Position numbers and translations under genes: made by a program. The notes beneath the pieces are model-generated. The model did no database searches. It was not told the DNA's origin and saw nothing but the letters and a program-made list of their open reading frames with translations. Positions 1 to 9,916 of a DNA stretch of 41,414 nt are shown here, one piece after another. The first letter of the stretch is position 1, and each line of letters starts with the position of its first letter. The DNA is from Segatella salivae DSM 15606 (GTDB taxonomy: Bacteria; Bacteroidota; Bacteroidia; Bacteroidales; Bacteroidaceae), in assembly GCF_000185845.1 (NCBI RefSeq), contig NZ_GL629647.1, positions 2,086,861-2,128,274 on the forward strand, in the 5' to 3' direction.

Positions 1-370
1 AACTCGTACCGAGTTGCACCATGAGCGCATTCATAATGGAATATACATTCATGGAAATAATGGCGCAATGTCTACGGCGTTGCGTGGTTACAACATTCAT
101 CATGGCGGATATATCCATTAAAATATTGGCACTTTTTACTATTTATTTGTTCGTATATTGGCATTAATTGTATTACAAAAGGCACGTTTCAACGCCGTAG
201 GTGTTGCGCTTTTTTTTGATTAATCCGCCATGAAAGATTTCATTATAAGCGTGCCTTTATAAAAAAAGCTCAACACCTACGGCGTTGAATCTCCTTGCGG
301 ATGCTTACCCGGGGTAGGCTCGTTCCTCGCCAACCCCGGGCTATCAAAAGAACAACTCGTACCGAGTTGC
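1..370. repeat. Family A palindromic repeat array, copy 1 (A1)
   Basis: This is a non-coding array of short palindromic modules. AACTCGTACCGAGTT occurs at 1-15 and 354-368. A CAACGCC/GGTGTTG palindrome occurs at 190-206 and inverted at 271-287, with a decayed copy near 62-83. A longer stem-loop built on CCCGGGGT...ACCCCGGG lies at about 308-340. The same modules recur, inverted, at 28107-28520 and in this orientation at 36668-36990. The short palindromes share a 3-nt TAC/GTA loop. The array is probably a REP- or MITE-like intergenic repeat; no transposase is present in the window. Confidence 0.85.
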
Positions 371-410
371 GAGATGAATCAATTGTGAGTGTGACGTTGT
401 TGATAAGTGA

Positions 411-500
411 AAGTAAAATGATTTGAGGCAAATCAGCGTGTGATTAGAGGCATTTTACACGATGAAATGACGCTAACTATGGGGTGAAATGCGGCAAATG
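411..500. repeat. Family B repeat, diverged copy (B1)
   Basis: This stretch begins with GTAAAATGATTTGAGGCAAA and contains GATGAAATGACGC, the core shared with the better-preserved B elements at 13650-13750, 20890-21000, 28670-28770 and 36548-36655. The arms here no longer pair well. It lies directly after the A1 array, in the same relative orientation as the element at 36548-36655. Confidence 0.6.
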
Positions 501-867
501 GTGAGGGAGGTTGTATGGGGGAATAACGACGTTTGAATTATCCCTTAAGACAATGACTATTTGTTCGGTTTGTTACTTCTATTTAATTGGATAAAAAAGG
601 CTGTGTTTTTGCATAATATTTCTTACAAAACAAGGGTGTGATTTGAGTTTTGTAATTTAGAAATCGCATGTGATTTTTGGCGCGGATATAGTACTATTGA
701 CTTGTTTTTAATAAGGCCTTTAAATATTATAAGGTAGGATAGGGGACAGGTTTTCGTTCATTATGAGGGTTAGTTGGATAGGCGTGAGAAGATGAAAACG
801 TTAATAAATGTTATTGTTTAGTATGCTATTCCGTTGTTTGCGTATATATTTCAGTAGTTAACTGATT
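501..867. other. Gene-free AT-rich region upstream of fecR-like gene
   Basis: No reading frame of convincing length or composition is present. In particular there is no ECF sigma-factor gene, although one normally precedes a FecR gene. I could not find a convincing TTTG/TAnnTTTG promoter, so transcription of the PUL operon may depend on an alternative sigma factor whose site I cannot recognise. Confidence 0.6.
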
Positions 868-1833
868 ATGGGAAAACGTATCGAAGATTTATATCAACAA
901 TACCTTTTGGGTCAACTGTCTCGTGAAGACTTGGCGGAATTGCAGCGCGAAGTGCCTCAACTGACAGATGATTCGCTATGGGATTTGATGTGCGATAACT
1001 TTTCTTTGTCTTCAGAATCAGCTGAAATGAGTGGTGAAACCCAACAAAGAATATTGCAGAATCTTCAACATGGCATTCATAAACAACAGCATCCACGGCG
1101 CATTTACAAGTTTTTGCGTTATGCTTCGATAGTCGTTGTGGTGTTATCGCTGTTGGGTGGCGCTTATTTTGGACTTCAATCGTCCCAACCTTCGGCTCCC
1201 GTTTACACCTATGTCAGTGTGAAAGCCGGCAGCAAAAGTGTGATAATGCTTCCAGATGGCAGTCGTGTGAGCCTCAATGGCAATAGCCGTTTGCGCTATA
1301 ATATCATGCCGGGAGAGCATCGTGAGGTGGTGTTGATGAAAGGAGAAGCCTATTTTGATGTAGCCAAAGACGCTAATTGTCCATTTCGAGTGCATGTGAA
1401 CGATATGCAGATTGAAGTGCTTGGCACGAAATTTAATGTGCGTTGTCAGCGTGGAGAGGTTGAAACGGCTTTGTTCTCTGGTGCTGTTCGCCTTACAGCT
1501 AAGGGGCTTTCAGAGTCTTATCGGCTTTTCCCCGGTCGTAAATCTATTTATCAACCTTCGGCGCGTAGCATGCAAATATGTGACAACGATACCGATATCG
1601 ATGGACGATGGAAAGATGGTTATCTTGCCTTCGATAGTGAACCATTGCGTGAAGTACTTCGGAAAATTGAAGATTGGTATGGTGTTCATATCATGCTTAA
1701 CAACAAGCGAATAGGCGATGACCTACTAACCGGAGCCTTCTACCATGAGACTTTAGAAAGTGTTCTCAGTTCATTGAGCATGCAATATAAATTCAAGTAT
1801 ACAATCAATCATGACCAAATAGAAATTAGATAA
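868..1833 (+). CDS. FecR-family anti-sigma factor / transmembrane signal transducer
   Basis: The protein has 321 aa. It has a cytoplasmic N-terminus of about 80 residues, one membrane segment (about 82-103, FLRYASIVVVVLSLLGGAYF) and a periplasmic FecR domain (about 120-220; motifs LPDGSRVSLN, GEAYFDVAKD, VLGTKFNV). It ends in a DUF4974-like region that resembles an STN fold (about 250-321). Such proteins hold an ECF sigma factor inactive until an outer-membrane receptor with an N-terminal STN domain signals substrate binding. The next gene, 28 nt away, is exactly such a receptor, which supports a signalling pair. Unusually, no sigma gene lies in the 867 nt upstream. Start: the first ATG, which gives a typical MxxRIEDLYQQYL beginning. 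Confidence 0.93.
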   Translation: MGKRIEDLYQQYLLGQLSREDLAELQREVPQLTDDSLWDLMCDNFSLSSESAEMSGETQQRILQNLQHGIHKQQHPRRIYKFLRYASIVVVVLSLLGGAYFGLQSSQPSAPVYTYVSVKAGSKSVIMLPDGSRVSLNGNSRLRYNIMPGEHREVVLMKGEAYFDVAKDANCPFRVHVNDMQIEVLGTKFNVRCQRGEVETALFSGAVRLTAKGLSESYRLFPGRKSIYQPSARSMQICDNDTDIDGRWKDGYLAFDSEPLREVLRKIEDWYGVHIMLNNKRIGDDLLTGAFYHETLESVLSSLSMQYKFKYTINHDQIEIR

Positions 1834-1861
1834 ACTCCAATAACTAAAATCTATATATCAA

Positions 1862-4800
1862 ATGACAGACAATCTTAACAGTAGAAGGAGACGCCTTCTG
1901 CGCTTATTGTTGGTGATAGTGCTATCACTTTGTCCGACAATCTTAATGGCGCAGCGTGGCAAAGTGAGCCTGAATCTTCGCAATGAAGAGGTTAGTCAGT
2001 TTATTCGCCAAGTGGAGAAGCAGACAGACTACACGTTTGTTTATCGCAACAATGTACTTCAATCGAAGTCTAAAGTCACTTGTGTGTGTAAGGATTGGCC
2101 CTTAGAGAAGGCACTGAATCAAGTGTTTTCATCTCTTGGAGTTCAGTATTCTTTCAACAATAACACTATCGTTTTGGTGAAAGGAAAGACTGAAAATGCA
2201 GAACAACAGACTGTAAAAGCTGCCGGAAAGACAGCTTCGGCACCAGTAAAAGGTAAGGTTTCGGGTCTTGTTCGCGATGCAAATGGAGAACCAATCATAG
2301 GGGCCAGCGTCTTTGTTAAAGGCACAAAAGTCGGTACGGTGACGAATGCTGACGGCGAATTTGCGTTAGATGTTCCCGAAAACGGAACGTTGACAGTATC
2401 TTATATCGGTTTCGCTACGCGCGATGTTGCCGTGAAGAATCACACGAACCTCAAGATTACACTCGATGAAGACGCTGCAAAAGACCTCAATGAAGTGGTC
2501 GTTGTGGGCTATGGTACACAGAAAAAAGCTTCTGTAACAGGTTCAATTGCATCGGTAACCACCAAGGATCTCGTGCAAACTCCTCAGGCAAACATCAGTA
2601 ATATGCTTGTTGGTAAGATGCCGGGACTTATTGCTATGCAGCGAAGTGGTGCTCCGGGAGAAGACAATTCAACGTTGTTGATTCGCGGTGTGAGCACATT
2701 TTCTGATAACACGGCACCCTTAGTGATGATTGATGGCGTAGAAAGACCGAACTATAATGGCCTTGATCCTAATGAAATTGAATCGGTAAGTATTCTTAAA
2801 GACGCTTCGGCTACGGCCATTTATGGTGTGCGTGGTGCGAATGGTGTTATCTTAATTACAACCCGTAAAGGTCAAAAGGGCAAGCCACGCATGAGCTATT
2901 CGGGTAATATTGCTATCCAAAAGCCTACTGCTTTGCCTCATTACTTGAACAGTGCACAGTATTGTGAGCTCTACAATGAGGCTTTGAAAAACGATGCATA
3001 CGTATCGGGTGGTGCCTACACTCCACGCTTTTCAGCTGAAGATATAGAGCTTTATCGCAATGGAACTGACCCTATTTTCCACCCAAACATGAACTGGACA
3101 GGAGATTTCCTACGTAAAACCACAACACGAACCCAACACAACTTCAATATATCTGGAGGCTCTGATCGTGTTCAGTTCTTTGTTTCTGCGGGCTTTTATG
3201 CCCAGGAAGGTATGTACAATCATACCAAGATAGACAATCAGCACGATGTAAATGCGTATGACAGACGCTATAACTTCCGTTCAAACTTAGACTTTAAGAT
3301 TACTCAAGACTTTAAGGCTTCAGTGCAATTGGCTACACAAATTGAGAATGTTCGTACGCCAGGATCAGGTAATAGTACAATATGGAGGGAGATATCTTGG
3401 TCAAATCCGCTGAGCTCTCCAGGCCTTATAGATGGTAAAGTGGTTCGTTTGAAGGATGCATTAGGTGAACAAAACCCTTGGATGTTACTGCGAGGGAATG
3501 GTTATGACAATGATAGTAAGAACAATGTCAATACAACCTTCCGCCTTGATTATGACCTTTCGCGTGCACTTTTGAAAGGACTTTCGGCACATGCAAGCAT
3601 TTCTTACGACAGTTATTACTACAGTAGAAAGAGTTTCCGCAAGAGTATTCAGTACTATCTTGCACAGCGTGACCCAGCAAATGCAGACAATATACTCTAT
3701 ATTCCGAAAGAAGAGGAGACGATTTGGTTTGCAAATCCTGGCTATGGAAAGAACAGAAAGGTGTATATGGAGGCTGGATTGAATTATCAACACAACTTCG
3801 GTAAGCACCACACTACAGCACTTTTGCTTTATAACCAGAGTAAATATTACTCCCCATCACTGAAGTTTCTTGTGCCCAACGCATATCAAGGCATCGTGGG
3901 AAGAATAACATATGACTATGCATCTCGTTATCTTGCAGAGTTTAATATGGGTTATAATGGAACAGAAAACTTTGCTTCTGGTCGTCGCTTTGGCTTCTTC
4001 CCAGCGGTCTCAGCAGGTTGGGTTGTCAGTGAAGAACCCTTCTTTCCAAAGAACGATTACCTTGTATTCATGAAGTTAAGAGCAACCTATGGTGAGGTCG
4101 GTAATGACAAAATAGGTGGTGATCGCTTCCTTTATTTGCCTTCATCTTATGTGGAAGCACCAAACAAAGACTTTTATAAATATAACTTCGGAACAGCTGC
4201 TTCACCTAATAACTCGCGTATGGTTATAGAGAATAAGATAGGTAATCCTGGGCTGACTTGGGAGAAAGCGCGTAAGTTTAACTTTGGCGTTGACATGAAT
4301 CTTCTGAATAATCATCTGACAATGACTTTTGATATCTTCAAAGAAAGCCGTAATAACATCCTTGCAAACCGCAACACTCAACCGATGACAATCGGTGCAA
4401 ACTTGCCGGCATATAATATGGGTAAGATGGAGAATAAAGGCTGGGAACTTGAAGTGAACTATCGAAATCAATTGCGAGATCTTAGATATTGGCTGAGGTT
4501 TAATTACTCTTTTGCTCGCAATAAAGTGCTATTCAGAGACGAAGTGCCTAAGAAGTATGCCTATCAGATGGAGACTGGACGACGTGTTAACCAGTTCTAT
4601 GGTTTGCTCTTTGATGGCTATTACAACTCATGGGAAGAGATTAATGCTTTAGATCGGCCTGTAAGTGCGTGGAGTGGAAATAAACTTCAGCCCGGAGATG
4701 TAAGGTATGTGGACGTGAATAAAGACGGAAAGATTGATGACTACGACCGAGTGCCAGTAGGATATTCGCCTACTCCTGAAATCGTTTATGGTTTTTCATT

Positions 4801-5281
4801 GGGCTTTAACTGGCGAGGCTTCGACGTATCAGCCTTGTTCCAGGGTGCAGGTAATGTCTCTATCAAATACTTTGGACGTTCATTGTGGCCCTTCTTCAAT
4901 GGACATGAAAGTGCAAAAACACTCATTTTGGAGCGTTGGACACAAGAACGTTACGAGAAAGGAGAGCCAATCAATTTCCCAAGATTATCTTTGAGTCCAA
5001 ATAAAGACACCGATAATAACTATAAAGATTCAAACCTTTGGATTAGGAATGCAAACTATTTGCGTCTGAAGAACATAGAACTTGGTTATACTTTTATGGG
5101 AAAACCAGTGAAAGCTTTAGGCGTAGAGAGCATTCGTTTGTATGTAAGTGGCTCGAATTTAATTACGTGGTCTAAGGTTATTGACCTTGATCCTGAGGCT
5201 CCTTCTCGTTCGGGTAATGTGGAGATTAATACCTACCCATTGCAGAAAATATATAATATTGGAATCAATGTAAACTTTTAA
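1862..5281 (+). CDS. SusC/RagA-family TonB-dependent transporter with STN signalling domain
   Basis: The protein has 1139 aa. A signal peptide (1-30, cut after LMA) is followed by an STN domain (about 34-106), a carboxypeptidase-D regulatory-like beta domain (about 132-205), a TonB-box region (NEVVVVGYGTQKK) and a plug with the SusC hallmarks LLIRGVSTF, PLVMIDGVERP and ATAIYGVRGANGVILITT. The 22-strand barrel ends in aromatic VNF, as required for outer-membrane insertion. It should import oligosaccharides with the SusD protein encoded 6 nt downstream. The STN domain marks it as a transducing receptor that signals through the FecR protein encoded just upstream. The length is normal for the STN-bearing class. 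The glycan cannot be read from the sequence. Confidence 0.96.
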   Translation: MTDNLNSRRRRLLRLLLVIVLSLCPTILMAQRGKVSLNLRNEEVSQFIRQVEKQTDYTFVYRNNVLQSKSKVTCVCKDWPLEKALNQVFSSLGVQYSFNNNTIVLVKGKTENAEQQTVKAAGKTASAPVKGKVSGLVRDANGEPIIGASVFVKGTKVGTVTNADGEFALDVPENGTLTVSYIGFATRDVAVKNHTNLKITLDEDAAKDLNEVVVVGYGTQKKASVTGSIASVTTKDLVQTPQANISNMLVGKMPGLIAMQRSGAPGEDNSTLLIRGVSTFSDNTAPLVMIDGVERPNYNGLDPNEIESVSILKDASATAIYGVRGANGVILITTRKGQKGKPRMSYSGNIAIQKPTALPHYLNSAQYCELYNEALKNDAYVSGGAYTPRFSAEDIELYRNGTDPIFHPNMNWTGDFLRKTTTRTQHNFNISGGSDRVQFFVSAGFYAQEGMYNHTKIDNQHDVNAYDRRYNFRSNLDFKITQDFKASVQLATQIENVRTPGSGNSTIWREISWSNPLSSPGLIDGKVVRLKDALGEQNPWMLLRGNGYDNDSKNNVNTTFRLDYDLSRALLKGLSAHASISYDSYYYSRKSFRKSIQYYLAQRDPANADNILYIPKEEETIWFANPGYGKNRKVYMEAGLNYQHNFGKHHTTALLLYNQSKYYSPSLKFLVPNAYQGIVGRITYDYASRYLAEFNMGYNGTENFASGRRFGFFPAVSAGWVVSEEPFFPKNDYLVFMKLRATYGEVGNDKIGGDRFLYLPSSYVEAPNKDFYKYNFGTAASPNNSRMVIENKIGNPGLTWEKARKFNFGVDMNLLNNHLTMTFDIFKESRNNILANRNTQPMTIGANLPAYNMGKMENKGWELEVNYRNQLRDLRYWLRFNYSFARNKVLFRDEVPKKYAYQMETGRRVNQFYGLLFDGYYNSWEEINALDRPVSAWSGNKLQPGDVRYVDVNKDGKIDDYDRVPVGYSPTPEIVYGFSLGFNWRGFDVSALFQGAGNVSIKYFGRSLWPFFNGHESAKTLILERWTQERYEKGEPINFPRLSLSPNKDTDNNYKDSNLWIRNANYLRLKNIELGYTFMGKPVKALGVESIRLYVSGSNLITWSKVIDLDPEAPSRSGNVEINTYPLQKIYNIGINVNF

Positions 5282-5287
5282 TGCATT

Positions 5288-7045
5288 ATGAAAACATATA
5301 AATTATTGACTATATTCATTTGTTCGCTTAGTCTTTTTTCATGTGCAGACTATCTTGAAGCACCTCCTTCAGTTGATTTAAACGAAGATAAAGTGTTCTC
5401 AGACAGGGCACTTGCTGAGCGATATCTAACGGGAATATATGCAGAAGGAATGCCTTTGGGCTTCTGTATGAGTAGTGATAATACCGATAGAAGACTTTGT
5501 TCGTCCTCAACTTTAGGCTCTGCATGTGATGAAGCAGAGGATGTTGCTGACTGGGCAAAGGGAAATTCGGCATGGAATGTAGACAATCATAACAACAATA
5601 GTGCCTCATGGGATGAGGATTGTAGGCACTATCTGCGATGGGAAACCCTGAGAAAGTGTAATATTCTCCTTGAAAGAATAAAGGAAGTACCTTATGATGC
5701 CGGTGATCCTGAATTCAATAAACGAGCTGAAGGAGAGGCATACTTCATGCGAGCAATGCTATTATGGGAAGGAGTTTATCGTTATGGAGGACTCCCAATC
5801 ATTCACTTTAAGGTTGCTTCTGACGACTTTTCAACTTATCCCCGCAATACTTTCTCAGACTGTATTGACTCAATTCTCGTGGACATTGATAGGGCAACAC
5901 GCCTACTTCCTGACTATTATTCGGACGCAAGTAAGGTTGGAAGAGCAACAAGAGTGGCAGCTTTGGCTTTGAAATCTCGTGTACTTCTTTATGCAGCGAG
6001 TCCACTTTTCAACAATGATACACCTTATCTTCCTTTCCCAGGACATGAGAATCTCATTGGATATGGTGACTATAAGAAAGATCGTTGGAAGCGAGCTGCT
6101 GATGCAGCAAAGGCTGCTTTGGACGCCGCTTTAGGCTCGGGACATTATGATCTCTATACGGATGGAACACCAGAAACTAATTATGAGCATGTGTGGAGTG
6201 TTCCAGATAACAAAGAAATCATTCTTTCGAATAAAAAATATAAGAACTTTAAGGTGAGTGGTAGACCTATTGTAGCCGACCTTCCCGTATGGGCGATGAA
6301 CAAAGCTTGGGGAGATGGTGGGCTTTATGCTACCTTTAATTTCGTTAAGTTCTATGAGAAGAAGGATGGAACTCCTGCTGATTGGTCTGCAACAGGGGGC
6401 GATAATCTTCTTGATATCTATAAAACCCTCGACCCACGCTTTGACCAAACCGTTGCTTATCATGGCGCTTCATGGAATCAAGAGGTTCCTTTCATCGACT
6501 TCTTACCTAATGGTGCCCAAAGCTCTGCTACGGATAAGACTCGTCATCTCGTAAGAAAGTGGGTGCCAAGAACGTTGAAAATAACTCCTCCGCTTAACAC
6601 AACAGATGAAGAGTGGATTGTGTTTAGGGTGGCAGAGCTATACCTTAACTATGCAGAGGCACTCAATGAGTATTACGATAACCCTCCACAAGAAGCATTT
6701 GATGCCGTTGCTAAGGTACGTAATCGGTCTGGAATGCCGGGCTTCCCTGCAACACTTTCAAAGGAGGAGTTCCGCAAAAAGCTGCGCAATGAACGTGCTG
6801 TGGAGTTGGCTTTTGAGGACCATCGTTTCTGGGATATACGCAGATGGATGATTGCCGAGGATGAAGGTGTCATGCGAGGAAAGATGTATGGGTTGAAGAT
6901 CTCATCTATTGGAGGTAGTAAAACCCATGTACACTACGAGCCGTATGTATTTGAAAACCGCTCATGGAGCAGGCGTTCATACCTCCATGGCATTATGCAG
7001 AACGAGGTCGATAAAGGCTATCTGATTCAGAATCCCGGTTGGTAA
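5288..7045 (+). CDS. SusD/RagB-family glycan-binding outer-membrane lipoprotein
   Basis: The protein has 585 aa. The lipobox LFSC places the lipidated cysteine at residue 19, followed by ADYLEAPP; acidic residues right after the cysteine fit surface export in Bacteroidota. SusD-family features include an N-terminal TPR-like helical part with GEAYFMRAMLLWEGVYRYGG, the segment AELYLNYAEALNEY, and the C-terminal block NERAVELAFEDHRFWDIRRW. It forms the lid over the SusC pore encoded 6 nt upstream and binds the incoming glycan. It belongs to the first of two consecutive SusC/D pairs and is only about as similar to the second SusD as family members usually are, so the pairs are probably specialised rather than recent copies. 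Confidence 0.96.
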   Translation: MKTYKLLTIFICSLSLFSCADYLEAPPSVDLNEDKVFSDRALAERYLTGIYAEGMPLGFCMSSDNTDRRLCSSSTLGSACDEAEDVADWAKGNSAWNVDNHNNNSASWDEDCRHYLRWETLRKCNILLERIKEVPYDAGDPEFNKRAEGEAYFMRAMLLWEGVYRYGGLPIIHFKVASDDFSTYPRNTFSDCIDSILVDIDRATRLLPDYYSDASKVGRATRVAALALKSRVLLYAASPLFNNDTPYLPFPGHENLIGYGDYKKDRWKRAADAAKAALDAALGSGHYDLYTDGTPETNYEHVWSVPDNKEIILSNKKYKNFKVSGRPIVADLPVWAMNKAWGDGGLYATFNFVKFYEKKDGTPADWSATGGDNLLDIYKTLDPRFDQTVAYHGASWNQEVPFIDFLPNGAQSSATDKTRHLVRKWVPRTLKITPPLNTTDEEWIVFRVAELYLNYAEALNEYYDNPPQEAFDAVAKVRNRSGMPGFPATLSKEEFRKKLRNERAVELAFEDHRFWDIRRWMIAEDEGVMRGKMYGLKISSIGGSKTHVHYEPYVFENRSWSRRSYLHGIMQNEVDKGYLIQNPGW

Positions 7046-7079
7046 ATGAAACAAAACCTTAACTTTAACATTTAGAAAA

Positions 7080-9890
7080 ATGACATATCATAAAATGATA
7101 ATAGGCTCAATGCTGTCTCTTGTGACGTTTACCGGCAATGCAAAGACAGACACTACGAGCGTTACAATAGCTTATGGCAAGCAACCATTATGGGAGAGTT
7201 CCGCTGCGCTTTCAACGGTTAAAGGAGATGAGTTGACAAAGATTACATCGCCTTCTGTTGGAAACAGTCTCAAAGGTTTATTGCCAGGATTGACCATTAT
7301 GCAGCAAAGTGGAGAGCCAGGTTATGACTTTTACATGCAAAATATGTACTCTCGAGGAATCAGTTCCTTTGTAGGTAGCCAAAAGATGCTTGTCTTTATT
7401 GATGGTTTTGAAGCTCCCTTAGATAATCTTTCGGCTGAAGAGATTGCATCGGTAACCTTATTAAAGGATGCATCTGCCTTGGCTTTGTATGGTGCACGCG
7501 GTGCGAATGGTGTCTTGTTAGTTACTACCAAGCGTGGTGTTCCATCGACTTCGAAGATCTCTTTCAGGGTACAGACGGGCTTACAAATGCCTACTGTGAT
7601 GAACACTCCTTTGGGTTCATACGATTATGCACGTCTTTACAACCAGGCTTTAGCCAATGATGGACTTGCTCCTCGATACGATGAAGCCACATTGAATGCC
7701 TATCGTGACAATAGCGGTAATCCTTACTTGTATCCAAATATTAATTGGAAGAATGAGCTTTTCAAAAAGACTGCTCCGCTGACTTTAGCCGAAATGACTT
7801 TCCATGGCGGTAATAACACCATCTGTTATTACGTGATGGCCGGACTCTTACAGAACGAAGGACTCTATAAAGGAACGGACAGCAAGCGTAAAGAGAACTC
7901 AAATGCTTATTATAGTCGATACAATTTCCGCGCTAATCTCGATATCAATGTGACAAAAGCTCTGTCTACTTCTTTGTATACGAGTGTGAGTATAGGTGAA
8001 CAATCCACACCAGGCGGAGGCTTTAGTGCCGATAAACTCGTTAACTCTATGTGGACTACGCCGCCTAATGCCTTTCCAATCTATAACCCAGATGGTAGCT
8101 TTGGTGGAACAAACATATATACAAACCCTGTTGGAAATCTGCTTAATCGTGGACTATATAAGGAGAACTCACGTGCTCTTCAGGTTATTTTCAATCTCAA
8201 ATATGATTTTAATCATTTTGTAAAAGGATTGAGTGCAAAGGTTGGAGTGGGTTATAATAATTATGTAGCAGAGACATCTTCCAAGACTCGCGATTACGTT
8301 CGAGCTGCTCTTACGCAATCAGGTGTCGACGCAAATAATAATCCTATCTATGCTTATACACCTTATGGAGCCAATGCTCCACTACAAGCTTCAGAAGGAT
8401 TCAGAACAGATTTCATCCGCACAAACTTCAAAGCGCAGGTTGATTACAATCATCAGTTCGGACAACATGGCGTTGATGCCACTGCTTTCTGTATAACAGA
8501 TATATATAAGGTGTATGGAGTACGTTACGATTCAAGGTATCTTAACTTTGCTGGTCGTGCTACTTATAACTTCAAGAAAACCTATATTGCAGAGTTTGCT
8601 GCCTCTTATATGGGGACAGATAACTTCCCTCCATCTCATCGTTTCGGCTTTTTCCCTGCTGGATCTGTAGCTTGGGTGGCAAGCAATGAGCCTTTTATGC
8701 AACCCATTTCATGGCTTGATCATTTGAAGTTCAGAGCTTCTTATGGAAAGGTTGGTAATGATCAAACTGCTGCACGCTATATCTTCGACACCTTATATGA
8801 TTATAGTGGCAGTTATCTCTTTGGCGTAAATGCTAATTCTTCAAGTGGCTTCGCCGCAGTTTCTTTGGCTAATAATAAAGTAAGGTGGGAAGAAAAGAAG
8901 ATTTTTAATGTAGGTTTCGATGCATCGTTGTTTAAGAATCTTACAGTAAACTTCGACTATTTCCGCGAAGTTCAATCAGGAATCCTCACTCAAGCCAATG
9001 CAAATGTCTTAGGTTTCATAGGTGCTTCTTATGGTAATATCCTTCCTTTGATGAATGTAGGAAAGGTGAACAATCATGGCTTTGAACTAAAAATGCGTTA
9101 TGAAGGCAAGGTAAGAAATCAGTTCTCTTACTTCGTTGAAGGCAGTACTTGGTATGCAAAGAGCTGTGTGAAAGAGGCTGGTGAGGATGTGAAGTCTTAT
9201 CCTTATCTCTATCAGAAAGGTCATCCGGTGTGGCAACCCATTATGTTAGTTGCTGAGAGACTTTATCAACCATCTGATTTTGACGCTTCAGGCAAGCTCA
9301 ATAGTGACCTCCCTGTGCCACAATTTGGTCGTGTTGCACCTGGTGATATCAAATATGTTGATCAAAATCATGATAATGTTATTGATGCAAACGACTCCTA
9401 TCCAGTCGGTCACACATCTATTCCTGAGTGGAATTATGCATTGAATCTCGGCTGCAAATGGAAAGGATTTGATTTCAGTATGCTTTTCCAGGGCGTAGCA
9501 AATCGTGATCTTTATCTCAGTGGTGCAAGCATTTATTCATTCAAAAACAATGGAACCGCTTCGACATTGGCTTTAGATAGTTGGACAAGCGATAATCCTT
9601 CAGCTACCTATCCACGTCTGTCAACGGTTAATTTCGATAACAACTATCGCTCATCTACGTTCTGGAAGCGCAATGGTAGCTTCTTCAGACTACGTAATGT
9701 GATGTTAGGCTACACGTTGCCCCAGTCTGTCAGCAGAGTGTTTAGGCTAAGCAGTATCTATGTTTACGCCAATGCTACCAATGTGTTCACACTCGATCAT
9801 TTCGGAAAATTAGGCGATGCAGAGATGGGTTCACTAACCAACTACCCCCTCACAAAGTCATATAACATTGGCTTGAAGGTTGAATTCTGA
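7080..9890 (+). CDS. SusC-family TonB-dependent transporter, short form without N-terminal extension
   Basis: The protein has 936 aa. A signal-like segment (about 1-21) is followed almost at once by a TonB-box-like region (VTIAYGKQ) and the plug (MYSRGISSF, LVFIDGFEAPL, ALALYGARGANGVLLVTT). The STN domain and the carboxypeptidase-regulatory-like domain seen in most SusC proteins are both absent; the latter alone is about 80-100 residues. The barrel appears intact and ends in KVEF. No upstream in-frame extension restores the missing part: the 34 nt after the previous stop leave no room for it. It should be a transporter that does not signal, paired with the SusD protein encoded 26 nt downstream. 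Confidence 0.93.
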   Translation: MTYHKMIIGSMLSLVTFTGNAKTDTTSVTIAYGKQPLWESSAALSTVKGDELTKITSPSVGNSLKGLLPGLTIMQQSGEPGYDFYMQNMYSRGISSFVGSQKMLVFIDGFEAPLDNLSAEEIASVTLLKDASALALYGARGANGVLLVTTKRGVPSTSKISFRVQTGLQMPTVMNTPLGSYDYARLYNQALANDGLAPRYDEATLNAYRDNSGNPYLYPNINWKNELFKKTAPLTLAEMTFHGGNNTICYYVMAGLLQNEGLYKGTDSKRKENSNAYYSRYNFRANLDINVTKALSTSLYTSVSIGEQSTPGGGFSADKLVNSMWTTPPNAFPIYNPDGSFGGTNIYTNPVGNLLNRGLYKENSRALQVIFNLKYDFNHFVKGLSAKVGVGYNNYVAETSSKTRDYVRAALTQSGVDANNNPIYAYTPYGANAPLQASEGFRTDFIRTNFKAQVDYNHQFGQHGVDATAFCITDIYKVYGVRYDSRYLNFAGRATYNFKKTYIAEFAASYMGTDNFPPSHRFGFFPAGSVAWVASNEPFMQPISWLDHLKFRASYGKVGNDQTAARYIFDTLYDYSGSYLFGVNANSSSGFAAVSLANNKVRWEEKKIFNVGFDASLFKNLTVNFDYFREVQSGILTQANANVLGFIGASYGNILPLMNVGKVNNHGFELKMRYEGKVRNQFSYFVEGSTWYAKSCVKEAGEDVKSYPYLYQKGHPVWQPIMLVAERLYQPSDFDASGKLNSDLPVPQFGRVAPGDIKYVDQNHDNVIDANDSYPVGHTSIPEWNYALNLGCKWKGFDFSMLFQGVANRDLYLSGASIYSFKNNGTASTLALDSWTSDNPSATYPRLSTVNFDNNYRSSTFWKRNGSFFRLRNVMLGYTLPQSVSRVFRLSSIYVYANATNVFTLDHFGKLGDAEMGSLTNYPLTKSYNIGLKVEF

Positions 9891-9916
9891 TTTAATAATC
9901 CATAAATCTAAGGAAA

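Noticed and set aside
1..370. CRISPR array suggested by repeated short palindromes
   Set aside because: Units are irregularly spaced, occur in both orientations and are separated by other repeats rather than unique spacers; no cas genes are nearby.
501..867. Remnant of an ECF sigma-factor gene upstream of the FecR gene
   Set aside because: No translated fragment in any frame resembles sigma region 2 or 4; the stretch is AT-rich and full of stops.
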